Source: Aurantimonas sp. HBX-1
GTDB lineage: Bacteria > Pseudomonadota > Alphaproteobacteria > Rhizobiales > Rhizobiaceae
Reading direction: 5' to 3'
DNA: 64,000 nt
NCBI RefSeq assembly: GCF_021391535.1
Contig: NZ_CP090066.1
Location: forward strand, 2,927,501-2,991,500
The notes below the pieces were generated by a model that worked only from the letters and a program-made list of their open reading frames with translations, was not told where the DNA came from and made no database searches. Numbering within the stretch: the stretch's first letter is position 1; each line of letters starts with the position of its first letter. The position numbers and the translations under genes were made by a program. Below are positions 42,299 through 50,392 of this stretch, one piece after another.

Positions 42299-43555
42299 TC
42301 AGTCCTCGTAGGATATCCGGTACAGCGCGCCGGCGAGGTCGTCCGAGACCAGCAGCGAGCCGTCCTTCATCACCGCGACGTCGACCGGCCGGCCGATATA
42401 TTCGCCGCTTGGCGTCAGCCAGCCCTCGGCGAACGCCTCGGTCTCGCCGGCCGTGCCGTCCTCGTTGACCGGGGTGAACATCACCCGGGCGCCGACCGGC
42501 TCGGTGCGGTTCCACGAGCCGTGCTGGGCCGAGAAGATGCCGCCGCGATATTTCTGCGGGAAGCTGGTGCCGGTGTAGAAGTCCATGCCGAGATCGGCGG
42601 CGTGGGCGGTCATCTCGACTTCCGGCGGGATCGTGTCGGCCGGCACCTCGGAATCCTTGTACTCGTTGGTGCGCACGGTGCCGCCGCCATACCAGGGGAA
42701 GCCGAAATGCTGGCCGGCCTCGGTGGCACGGTTGAGCTCGCCGGGCGGGATGTCGTCGCCCATGCCGTCGACCTGGTTATCGGTGAACCAGAGGTCGCCG
42801 TTCGCCGGGTTGAACTGCATGCCGACCGAGTTGCGGATGCCGCGGGCGAAGACCTCGCGGCCGGAGCCGTCGCGGTTCATCCGGATGATGCCGCCGATAC
42901 CGGTGCGCTCGTAGAGATCGGCCTTCTCGGCGGGCGGCACGTTGTAGGGCTGGCCCAGCGAGATGTAGAGCTTGTCGTCCGGCCCGATCCGGCAGACCCG
43001 GGCGGTGTGATTGAACGATTCCTCCTCGACCGGGATCAGCTCGCCCTTCGGCACCACCTCGTCCACCGCGACGTCCGGGCTCTCGTAGAAGAACTCCGCC
43101 GCCGGCAGCACCAGGACGCGGTTCTGCTCCGCCAGATAGAGGAAGCCGTCCTTGGAGAAGCATACGCCGTTCGGGATGGCGAACTCGATCGACGGGGCGA
43201 ACTGCTTGACCTCGTCGGCGACGCGGTTCTTGTCGCGGTCGGTGACCGCCCAGACATCCTGCTTGCGGGTTCCCACGAAGGTCACCACGCCCTGCGGGCC
43301 GACCGCGATGTGCCGGGCGTCGGGCACCACCGCGTAGAGCTCGATCTTGAAGCCGGAGGGCAGCTTGATCTTCTCGAGATTGGCCCGCAGCTGGTCGGCA
43401 TATTCGCCGGTCTGCTCGATCGTGCGGAAGTCCATCGACGTGCCGGTCGACTGCATCCCCCGCAGCTTCGTCATGTTGTCATCGCCCTGGGCGAACGCAT
43501 TGGTCGCCGCAAGGAGGCCCGCAAAGGCCACCGTGCTCATCAGCATTCTAACCAT
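42299..43555 (-). CDS. Exported PQQ-dependent sugar dehydrogenase-like protein (sorbosone dehydrogenase family)
   Basis: A 418-residue protein with a signal peptide (MLMSTVAFAGLLAATNAFAQ) and a six-bladed beta-propeller of the GSDH/sorbosone dehydrogenase type. Readable blades include FKIELYAVVPDARHIAVGPQG, GVCFSKDGFLYLAEQNRV, GGIIRMNRDGSGREVFARGIRNSVGMQFNP and GGIFSAQHGSWNR. Family members oxidise sugars with PQQ, though not all bind it. GGGAGG lies just before the ATG at 43555. Together with the downstream cytochrome c it may form a periplasmic oxidation pair. Confidence 0.88.
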   Translation of the reverse strand: MVRMLMSTVAFAGLLAATNAFAQGDDNMTKLRGMQSTGTSMDFRTIEQTGEYADQLRANLEKIKLPSGFKIELYAVVPDARHIAVGPQGVVTFVGTRKQDVWAVTDRDKNRVADEVKQFAPSIEFAIPNGVCFSKDGFLYLAEQNRVLVLPAAEFFYESPDVAVDEVVPKGELIPVEEESFNHTARVCRIGPDDKLYISLGQPYNVPPAEKADLYERTGIGGIIRMNRDGSGREVFARGIRNSVGMQFNPANGDLWFTDNQVDGMGDDIPPGELNRATEAGQHFGFPWYGGGTVRTNEYKDSEVPADTIPPEVEMTAHAADLGMDFYTGTSFPQKYRGGIFSAQHGSWNRTEPVGARVMFTPVNEDGTAGETEAFAEGWLTPSGEYIGRPVDVAVMKDGSLLVSDDLAGALYRISYED

Positions 43556-43699
43556 GTTTCCTCCCTGCCGTGCTTGCCACACGGTCTTTGACAAGGGCTT
43601 TGCCCTTACGACAGGGATGCTGGCATGGTGCCCGCGCGGACGTCAATCATCCGCGCCGCGCAGCCGATTGCCGCATGAATGGTCCCGGTTGCACGACTG

Positions 43700-44728
43700 T
43701 CAGCGCTCGGTGAGCTTGAATTCGATGCGCCGGTTGCGGGCCCGGGCCTCCGGGCTGTCGCCCGGCTCGATCGGCTGGTACTCGCCGAATCCGGTGGCCG
43801 CCAGACGCTCCGGCGGCACGCCCTGCGAGATCAGGTACTTGACCACGGCGCCGGCGCGCTCGGTGGAGAGCTCCCAGTTGTCCTCGAAGCGGCCGCCCGA
43901 GATCGGCACGTTGTCGGTATGGCCGTCGACGCGGATGATCCAGTTGATGTCGGATGGTATCTCGCGGTTGAGTTCGACGATGGCATTGGCGAGCTTGGCC
44001 ATCTCCTCGGCGCCGGCGGGCTGCAGGTCGTCCGATCCGGAGGGAAACAGCACCTCGGACTGGAAGACGAAGCGGTCGCCGACGATGCGGATGTTCTCGC
44101 GGTCGGACAGGATCTCGCGCAGCCGGCCGAAGAAGTCGGAGCGGTAGCGCGACAGTTCCTGCACGCGCTGCGCCAGCGCGACGTTGAGCCGGCGCCCGAG
44201 GTCGGCGATGCGGGTGCGGCTTTCCGCGTCGCGCTCCTCGGAGACCTCCAGCGCGCTCTCCAGCGCGGCGATCTGCTGGCGAAGCGCCGAGAGCTGCTGG
44301 TTGAGCAATTCCACCTGGCTGCGGGCCCGCTGCGACAGCGCCCGCTCGTCGTCGAGGGCACTCTCCAGCCGGCCGACCTGCGCGCCGGCGATCGCCGCCG
44401 AGCCGGAGCCGGAATCCAGCGCCTGCTGCAGGCGGCTGCGATCCTCTTCGGCAGACGCGAGCGAGGCCTGCAGCGTGGCGATCTGGTCCTCGAAATCCTG
44501 GCCGGAGGAACGCTCCAGCGCCAGCAGCTGGGTGAGTTCGTTGATCTGGCTGTTCAGCCGGTCGAGCACCTCGTCCTGGCCCGAGATCTCGCGGCTGAGA
44601 ATGAACTGCGCCAGCACGAACACCGACAGCAGGAACATGATCGCCAGGAGCAGCGTCGACAGCGCGTCGACGAAACCCGGCCAGTAGTCGACGCTGCGTT
44701 CGCTCCGGCGGTTTCTCGACAGGGCCAT
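43700..44728 (-). CDS. MotB-like OmpA-domain protein with long coiled coil
   Basis: A 342-residue inner-membrane protein. One transmembrane helix near the N-terminus (VDALSTLLLAIMFLLSVFVLAQFIL) contains the Asp expected for an ion-conducting MotB-like plug. A coiled coil of about 130 residues follows (about 45-180), rich in Gln, Glu and Leu. The C-terminal OmpA/MotB domain binds peptidoglycan: RFVFQSEVLFPSGS, RVDGHTDNVPI, NWELSTERAGAVVKYLI, ARNRRIEFKL. It lies 3 bases after its MotA-like partner. True flagellar MotB lacks this coiled coil. Confidence 0.88.
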   Translation of the reverse strand: MALSRNRRSERSVDYWPGFVDALSTLLLAIMFLLSVFVLAQFILSREISGQDEVLDRLNSQINELTQLLALERSSGQDFEDQIATLQASLASAEEDRSRLQQALDSGSGSAAIAGAQVGRLESALDDERALSQRARSQVELLNQQLSALRQQIAALESALEVSEERDAESRTRIADLGRRLNVALAQRVQELSRYRSDFFGRLREILSDRENIRIVGDRFVFQSEVLFPSGSDDLQPAGAEEMAKLANAIVELNREIPSDINWIIRVDGHTDNVPISGGRFEDNWELSTERAGAVVKYLISQGVPPERLAATGFGEYQPIEPGDSPEARARNRRIEFKLTER

Positions 44729-44731
44729 CGC

Positions 44732-45763
44732 TCAGCGTCCCCTGTCGCCGCCGCCGAGCTGGCCGGACAGACGCTCCAGCACCTTGCGAAGCTCGCGCTG
44801 CTCGCCGGCCTGGGCCTCGACGAAATCGCGCAGGATCTGCTGTTCGCCGCGCATGTGCTGAACCAGCCCCTGGATGCTTTCGGCGAGATTGGCCATGGCC
44901 GCACTGGTGCGCGGATTGGTCCCCTGGTCCTGGACCAGCTTGCCCAGCCGCTCGGAGAGCAGGCGCAGCTCGGGGTTGCCTTCGCTGCCGACGCCCGGCG
45001 CCAGCACCATGTCCGAGCCGACGTCCGTGACCGAGGACAGCCAGTTCTCGAGCTCGGTGTAGAAGCGGTTCTGCGCCCGGCCGATCTGCAGGTCGAGGAA
45101 CCCGAGGACGAGCGAGCCGGAGAGGCCGAACAGCGACGAGGAGAACGCCGTGCCCATGCCGGAGAGCGGCGCCGATAGCCCCGCCTTGAGGGAATCCAGG
45201 ATGGCGTTGGTGCCGCCGATCGACGGGTCGAGGCCCTGGATGGTCGCGCCGATCGAGCCGATCGTGCCGAGCAGGCCCCAGAACGTGCCGAGCAGGCCGA
45301 GGAACACCAGCAGGCCGATGAGGTAGCGGGCGATGTCGCGCGTCTCGTCGAGGCGCGTGGCGATCGAATCGAGGATCGAGCGCATCGACTGGGTGGACAG
45401 CGACAGCGACCGGCGCCGGCCGATCATGGCGCGCATCGGCGCCAGCAGGACCGGGTCCTTCATCTGGTCGAAGTCGTCTGCGCCGTCGCGATAGGCATTG
45501 ACCCAGCGCACTTCCCGCTGCAGCCGCAGCACCTGCAGCAGCGCCAGGAAGATGCCGACGCAGAGCACGCCGATGATCAGGCCGTTCAGTCCGGGATTGG
45601 TGACGAAGGCCGAGGCGACCTGGCGGCCGAGGATCGCCGCGAGGAACCCGACGAGCGCCAGGAACACAAGCATCGACCAGAGGAACACGAGGGGGCTGGA
45701 GAGCCGGGTCGGATCGAAATCGTCCGGTCGTGCCGACCTGGCTGGCGAACTAGATACCTGCAT
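44732..45763 (-). CDS. MotA/TolQ/ExbB-like channel protein
   Basis: A 343-residue membrane protein with a MotA/ExbB-type core. Two hydrophobic segments (FLWSMLVFLALVGFLAAILG and LNGLIIGVLCVGIFLALLQVL) precede a cytoplasmic loop. The core then reads YLIGLLVFLGLLGTFWGLLGTIGSIG and GMGTAFSSSLFGLSGSLVLGFLDLQ. A helical C-terminal tail of about 100 residues follows. It probably forms a proton- or sodium-driven complex with the MotB-like protein downstream. No flagellar, Tol or Ton genes are nearby. Confidence 0.87.
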   Translation of the reverse strand: MQVSSSPARSARPDDFDPTRLSSPLVFLWSMLVFLALVGFLAAILGRQVASAFVTNPGLNGLIIGVLCVGIFLALLQVLRLQREVRWVNAYRDGADDFDQMKDPVLLAPMRAMIGRRRSLSLSTQSMRSILDSIATRLDETRDIARYLIGLLVFLGLLGTFWGLLGTIGSIGATIQGLDPSIGGTNAILDSLKAGLSAPLSGMGTAFSSSLFGLSGSLVLGFLDLQIGRAQNRFYTELENWLSSVTDVGSDMVLAPGVGSEGNPELRLLSERLGKLVQDQGTNPRTSAAMANLAESIQGLVQHMRGEQQILRDFVEAQAGEQRELRKVLERLSGQLGGGDRGR

Positions 45764-45975
45764 CGCGTTCCATCAACTCCCGTGGGGGTCCGGTGCCGCA
45801 CGAGCCGGCATTCCGCACGAACGCGCCTCCGGCATGTGCTCCCACGCCGCTTGTACTCGAATTGCGAGGCGAGAATAGGCAACAATGCGGCGCATTTAAA
45901 CGCCGAACGCTGCAACGCAGCAGCATAAGGCTTAAATTCGTGTTAAGTTTTGCCGAGTTGCCCGGTATCGGACGT

Positions 45976-46794
45976 TCAGAGAGCGTTGGCCGCCTGCCGC
46001 CGCAACGTCGCCTGACGCAGCTGTTCCACCAGCGCCTTGTGCATGAATTCGTTGCCGCAGGCGACGTCGCCTTGCATGTGGTCGAACTTCTCGCCGTCCA
46101 TGCCCGAAAGGAAGCCGCCCGCCTCGCGGATCAGCACCGCGCCGGCGGCGACGTCCCACGGACGCAGCGCCCGCTCCCAGTAGCCGTCGAAGCGCCCCGC
46201 CGCGACATAGGCGAGATCGAGCGAGGCGGCACCCATGCGGCGGATGCCCGAGGTCTCGCCCATGATCTGGCGCATTTCCCAGAGGGATGCGGCATGATCG
46301 CCCTGGCCGAGGAACGGGATGCCGGTGGCAAACAGCGATTCCGGCAGGCGCTGGCGCGCGGCGACGCGCAGCCGGCGGTCGTTGAGGAAGGCGCCGCCGC
46401 CCTTCTCCGCCGTGTAGAGCTCGTCCATCGCCGGGTTGAAGACCACGCCGGCGACCAGCTGGCCGTCGCGCTCGAGCCCGATCGACACGGCGAACATCGG
46501 CAGGCCGTGCAGGAAGTTCGTGGTGCCGTCGAGCGGATCGACGATCCAGCGATGCTGCGGATCGCGCCCCTCGACCGCGCCGCGCTCCTCCATCAGGAAA
46601 CCCCAGTCCGGACGGGCCCGCGACAGTTCCTGGAAGATCACCTCCTCGGCGCGCCGGTCGGCATTGGAGACGAAGTCGGCCGGCCCCTTCATCGAGACCT
46701 GCAGGTTCTGCACCTCGCCAAAGTCGCGGATCAGCCCGCGGCCCGCCTTCATGGCAGCCTGGGTCATCACGTTGAGAAGGGCGGAACGGGCCAT
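45976..46794 (-). CDS. suhB: Inositol monophosphatase family protein (SuhB-like)
   Basis: A 272-residue Mg2+-dependent phosphatase. Metal ligands: E in LMEERGAVEG, and the WIVDPLDGTTNFLHG motif; the substrate-side motif is WERALRPWDVAAGAVLIREAGG. The protein hydrolyses inositol-1-phosphate or related sugar phosphates; the E. coli homologue SuhB also assists rRNA transcription. Length is standard. It lies 77 bases downstream of efp on the same strand. A SuhB name is by family similarity only. Confidence 0.92.
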   Translation of the reverse strand: MARSALLNVMTQAAMKAGRGLIRDFGEVQNLQVSMKGPADFVSNADRRAEEVIFQELSRARPDWGFLMEERGAVEGRDPQHRWIVDPLDGTTNFLHGLPMFAVSIGLERDGQLVAGVVFNPAMDELYTAEKGGGAFLNDRRLRVAARQRLPESLFATGIPFLGQGDHAASLWEMRQIMGETSGIRRMGAASLDLAYVAAGRFDGYWERALRPWDVAAGAVLIREAGGFLSGMDGEKFDHMQGDVACGNEFMHKALVEQLRQATLRRQAANAL

Positions 46795-46871
46795 CTTGAG
46801 CTTTCAGGAAAGAGTCATGCGGCCGGGACACCCGGCCGGGAGATGCGAAGGAAGCGAGAGCGGCCGACCGG

Positions 46872-47435
46872 TCAGTCGGCGCGCCGCAGGTAGGTGATCT
46901 CGTTGGTGTCGACGAGAATCTTCTCGCCGGCCTCGATGAAGGGCGGCACCATCACCCTTATGCCGTTGTCCATCACCGCCGGCTTGTAGGACGAGGCGGC
47001 GGTCTGCCCCTTCACCACCGGGTCGGCCTCGACGATGGTCAGCACCACCTGGTCGGGCAGCTTGATGCCGATCGGCTTGTCCTCGTGGCTTTCCACGGTG
47101 ACCATCATGCCGTCCTGCAGGAACGCGGCGCGGTCGCCGACGAAATCCTTCTGCAGTTCCAGCTGCTCGTAGGTGCCGGTGTCCATGAACACCAGCATCT
47201 CGCCCTCGGCGTAGAGGAACTGGTAGTCATTCTGCTCGAGGCGGACCCGCTCGACCGTCTCCGAGGCGCGGAAGCGCTCGTTGAGCTTGGTCCCGTCGAT
47301 CAGGTTCTTGAGTTCGACCTGGGCGAAGGCGCCGCCCTTGCCCGGCTTGACGTGGGCGGTCTTGATCGCGGCCCAGAGGCCGCCATTGTGCTCGATCACA
47401 TTGCCGGGGCGGATTTCGTTTCCGTTGATCTTCAT
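46872..47435 (-). CDS. efp: Translation elongation factor P
   Basis: EF-P rescues ribosomes stalled at consecutive prolines. The 187-residue protein has the three beta-barrel domains and the modification loop HVKPGKGGAF with the lysine at residue 33, which would be beta-lysylated where EpmA/EpmB exist. The C-terminal signature is ILVDTNEITYL. It opens MKINGNEIRPGNVIEHNGG. Length is normal. No epmA or epmB is in the window. Confidence 0.97.
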   Translation of the reverse strand: MKINGNEIRPGNVIEHNGGLWAAIKTAHVKPGKGGAFAQVELKNLIDGTKLNERFRASETVERVRLEQNDYQFLYAEGEMLVFMDTGTYEQLELQKDFVGDRAAFLQDGMMVTVESHEDKPIGIKLPDQVVLTIVEADPVVKGQTAASSYKPAVMDNGIRVMVPPFIEAGEKILVDTNEITYLRRAD

Positions 47436-47634
47436 GAAAGCTCTCGAAGGGTTCGGCCGCGACCCGGATCGCGGTCGCGCGGCATCGTCGGTTGGGCGTA
47501 ACGTCGGGCATCGTCAATCGGGCGCTGGTCGCTGCAGCAAGCCTTGCGCAGGCGCGCCGAGATCGCGCGCGAAGCTCGCCGATGGCGGCTCAAGACCACA
47601 ATCGCGCGTTTCTTTCAAGTCTCGGCCGCGCGTC

Positions 47635-48663
47635 TCAGCCGGAGCCGATCCGGTTCGCGGCTTCCAGTGCCGACTTCTGCGCCGCGGCGTCGAGACCCCG
47701 GAAGAAATCGTCGAGGACCGGATCGGTGTTGGACAGGCGCTTCGCGAGCACCGCCCATTTGGCCGCTTCAACCGTGTCCGGCGCGGTGCCGATGCCGTCC
47801 TTGTAGAGATGCGCCACCCGGTTGACGGCGATCGGGTTGCCCCGCTCGGCGGCGCGCTTGAGGAAGCGGAACCCCTCCTCCGGCAGCGCCTCGCCGCCCT
47901 TGCCGTTGATCAGCCAGATGCCGTACTCGATCTGCGCGATGTCCTGGCCGTTGATCGCCGCCGCACGCAGCCAGGCGCGGGCGCGGGCGACGTCGGCGGT
48001 GACGCCGCGGCCATAGGCGTAGATCTGGGCCATCGCATATTGCGCGTCGGGAACGCCGGCATTGGCAGCCTTCTCGAACAGCGGCGTGGCCTCCTCGAAA
48101 CCGGCATTCGGCGCCGCCTCGATCAGCATCTGGGCGTAGTTGTACTGCGCCAGCGGCAGGCCCTTGTCGGCGGCCGCCTTCATCAGGTCGCGGGCCTGGG
48201 CGAGGTCCTCCTTACCGGCGGTGCCGTCGAGCAGCATCATCGCATAGCGGAACTGCCCTTCGGCGCTGCCGGAGCCGGCGGCTGCCTCGTACCACTTGGC
48301 GGCGGCCTGCAGATCCTGCGGCACGCCGAGGCCGCGGGAATAGATCTCGCCCAGCAGCGTCTGCGCCGCCGGGTCGCCGAGATTGGCCAGCGGCTCGGCG
48401 ATCTTCAGGGCCGAGAGATAGAAGCCGCGCTGGAAGGCGCCGTAGGCAAGGTCCGCCCGCGCCGGCGCGTCGGTCTTAGGCGCGTCACGTTCGGGCGCCG
48501 CGGAGGGCGTCGGCAGGTCGTCGCCCTGCGAGCCGCGCAGCATCTCGTCGATCGTGACCTTGCCGTCGTCCTCCGCCTGCGCGGCAGCGGGGATCACGGC
48601 CAGCGCGACGACCATCCCGCCGAACAACGGCGGCAAGAGCGTCCGGAGCAGGCGGCGGCGCAT
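47635..48663 (-). CDS. Exported Sel1-repeat (TPR-like) protein
   Basis: A 342-residue protein with a signal peptide (arginines, then LLPPLFGGMVVALAVIPAAAQA) and at least five Sel1-like repeats. Typical units are AAQTLLGEIYSRGLGVPQDLQAAAKWYEAAA, DAQYAMAQIYAYGRGVTADVARARAWLRAAA and a later NRVAHLYKDGIGTAPDTVEAAKWAVLA. Such solenoids are protein-binding scaffolds in the periplasm. The ATG at 48663 overlaps the stop of the ThiE-like gene (ATGA), so they are co-translated. The 199-base spacer to efp shows no signal. Confidence 0.9.
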   Translation of the reverse strand: MRRRLLRTLLPPLFGGMVVALAVIPAAAQAEDDGKVTIDEMLRGSQGDDLPTPSAAPERDAPKTDAPARADLAYGAFQRGFYLSALKIAEPLANLGDPAAQTLLGEIYSRGLGVPQDLQAAAKWYEAAAGSGSAEGQFRYAMMLLDGTAGKEDLAQARDLMKAAADKGLPLAQYNYAQMLIEAAPNAGFEEATPLFEKAANAGVPDAQYAMAQIYAYGRGVTADVARARAWLRAAAINGQDIAQIEYGIWLINGKGGEALPEEGFRFLKRAAERGNPIAVNRVAHLYKDGIGTAPDTVEAAKWAVLAKRLSNTDPVLDDFFRGLDAAAQKSALEAANRIGSG

Positions 48664-49316
48664 CAGGCAGCCTCGCTTTCCATGTATTCGTCGAACAGGG
48701 CGTTGGCCCGTGCGACCGCGGCGCCGGCCGACTGCGGCTCGGCGAAGACCGCCGCCGACACCGCGACGAACTCGGCGCGCGTCGCGGCTGCCTCGCTGAC
48801 GCTGTCGATGCTGGCGCCGGCCATGACGATGCAGGGCACCTCGACGATCTCGGCCCACCATTCGGCCATGTCGAGATTCTTCTCGTGCGCCTCGTCGGCG
48901 ACGTCGGCGCCGAGGCGGCCGAAGAACAAATAGTCGGGGAGCTTCTCGCCGGCCTCCAGCGCCTCGTGGCGCGTCTCGAAGCCGGATCCGCCGACGATCA
49001 ACTTCGGCGCGAAGCGCTCGATCGTCTCGGCCAGCGCGGCGATGTCGCCACCGGTGACATGGATACCGTCGGCGCCGACCCGGCCGGCACAGCGCGTGTC
49101 GTCGACGATTATCGCCGCGGCCCCGGCCTCCTGGATGATCGGCACCAGCAGTTCGGCAAGGCGCTGGAACGCCGCGTCATCGCGCCCGGCAGGGTCGATG
49201 ATCACGGAGGCGACGTCGCCGCCGGCGAGCGCCGCGCGCATCGCGGCCTCGGCATCCGCGTCGGAGAGCGGGGTGGTGATGAGGACGAGCCTCGGACGGA
49301 TCAGGTCTTCATTCAT
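48663..49316 (-). CDS. Divergent ThiE-like (thiamine phosphate synthase family) protein
   Basis: A 217-residue TIM-barrel protein of the ThiE/TenI superfamily. The stretch AAAIIVDDTRCAGRVGADGIHVTGGD aligns with the ThiE region that normally reads VNDR and GADGVHLGQED. DYLFFGRLG replaces the usual pyrophosphate loop with GP-F-T-KT. Because these catalytic stretches are altered, true thiamine phosphate synthase activity is doubtful. The ATG at 49316 gives MNEDLIRPRLVLIT; the upstream extension is not conserved. It is coupled to the Sel1 gene. No TPP riboswitch precedes it. Confidence 0.8.
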   Translation of the reverse strand: MNEDLIRPRLVLITTPLSDADAEAAMRAALAGGDVASVIIDPAGRDDAAFQRLAELLVPIIQEAGAAAIIVDDTRCAGRVGADGIHVTGGDIAALAETIERFAPKLIVGGSGFETRHEALEAGEKLPDYLFFGRLGADVADEAHEKNLDMAEWWAEIVEVPCIVMAGASIDSVSEAAATRAEFVAVSAAVFAEPQSAGAAVARANALFDEYMESEAA

Positions 49317-49575
49317 CGGCGGACGAGGTTCTCGCGGGAGTTCTGGCTGATGTCGCAGCGACACTTGGACGCCCGGCGGGGTTTTAGCAAATCCCGCGTG
49401 GCTTGCGAAACGCGCCATGCACACAAGCGCGCGAGCGCCGGCACGCCGACGCCGCCGTGCCGGACGGCGCAGGCGGCCGATGATCGGCCCGCGAGCGGAA
49501 TGATGGCGACGGTTGCCGGGGCCGCGGCGCCGACGGTAAGGATGATGTCCCACCGTCACCACACCGGCCCGCCGC

Positions 49576-50334
49576 TTGATCACCGACCCCCTGTTCTATG
49601 CCTTCGCCATTCCGTCGGTCCTGCTGGTCGGCCTGTCGAAGGGCGGCATCGGCAGCACGTTGACGCTGCTCGCCGTGCCGCTGATGGCGTTCGTCATCGA
49701 CCCGGTGACGGCAGCCGGCATCCTGCTGCCGATCCTGGTCGCCACCGATCTGATCGGTCTCGTCGCCTGGCGCGGCGAGTTCGACCGCGCGGTGCTGCTG
49801 TCGACCCTGCCTGCCGCCTTCGGCGGGGTGGCGTTCGGCTATTTCGCCGCGGCGCTGGTTCCGCCGGATGGCATCCGCGTGGTGCTCGGGCTGCTGTCGC
49901 TGTGGTTCGCCGTGCGCTGGTTCGTGTCCTCGCGCCACGAGACGCGGGCCCGGGCGCCGAGCCGGCTCCGGGCCGGCTTCTGGAGCGCACTCTCGGGCTT
50001 TGCGAGCTTCGTCAGCCACGCCGGCGCGCCGCCCTACCAGATCTACGTGATGCCGCTGCGCCTGCCGCCATCGATCTACGCCGGCACCTCGGTGATATTC
50101 TTCGCCGCCGTCAACGCCGCCAAGCTGCCGGCCTATTTCCTGCTCGGGCAGTTCTCCGCCCAGAACCTCGCCACCTCGGCCGTGCTGCTGCCGCTGGCCC
50201 TGGTCGCGACGCTGGCAGGCGTGTGGATCGTGCGGCGCATCGATGCGGCGGCGTTCTACTGGATCGCCTATGGCGCGCTCGTCCCGGTCGGGCTGAAGCT
50301 CACCTATGACGGGATCGTCGGCCTCTCGTCGTGA
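49576..50334 (+). CDS. TSUP/TauE-SafE family membrane transporter
   Basis: A 252-residue membrane protein with seven or eight hydrophobic segments. The family repeats are GLSKGGIGSTLTLLAVPLMAFVIDPVTAAGILLPILVATD and, in the second half, SALSGFASFVSHAGAPPYQIYVMP. TSUP proteins export sulfite, sulfoacetate or other organic anions; the substrate is not readable. The only start that fits is TTG at 49576, because an in-frame stop lies at 49543-49545. It is divergent from the ThiE-like gene and 58 bases before the acyl-CoA synthetase. Confidence 0.88.
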   Translation: MITDPLFYAFAIPSVLLVGLSKGGIGSTLTLLAVPLMAFVIDPVTAAGILLPILVATDLIGLVAWRGEFDRAVLLSTLPAAFGGVAFGYFAAALVPPDGIRVVLGLLSLWFAVRWFVSSRHETRARAPSRLRAGFWSALSGFASFVSHAGAPPYQIYVMPLRLPPSIYAGTSVIFFAAVNAAKLPAYFLLGQFSAQNLATSAVLLPLALVATLAGVWIVRRIDAAAFYWIAYGALVPVGLKLTYDGIVGLSS

Positions 50335-50392
50335 CGGGCGCCGCGCGGTCTTCTATGAGTCCGGAAAGAGCTAAGAAACCGACGGGGGAACC

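Noticed and set aside
43700..45763. Zorya (ZorAB) anti-phage defence
   Set aside because: The MotAB-like architecture is similar, but there is no ZorC, ZorD or ZorE nearby and the flanks are housekeeping genes.
47436..47634. Regulatory RNA between efp and the Sel1-repeat gene
   Set aside because: GC-rich direct repeats of GCGCG are present but no stable terminator or conserved motif could be identified.
49317..49575. TPP riboswitch upstream of the ThiE-like gene
   Set aside because: The conserved CTGAGA and ACCTGATCTGGATAATGCCAGC-like blocks are absent.
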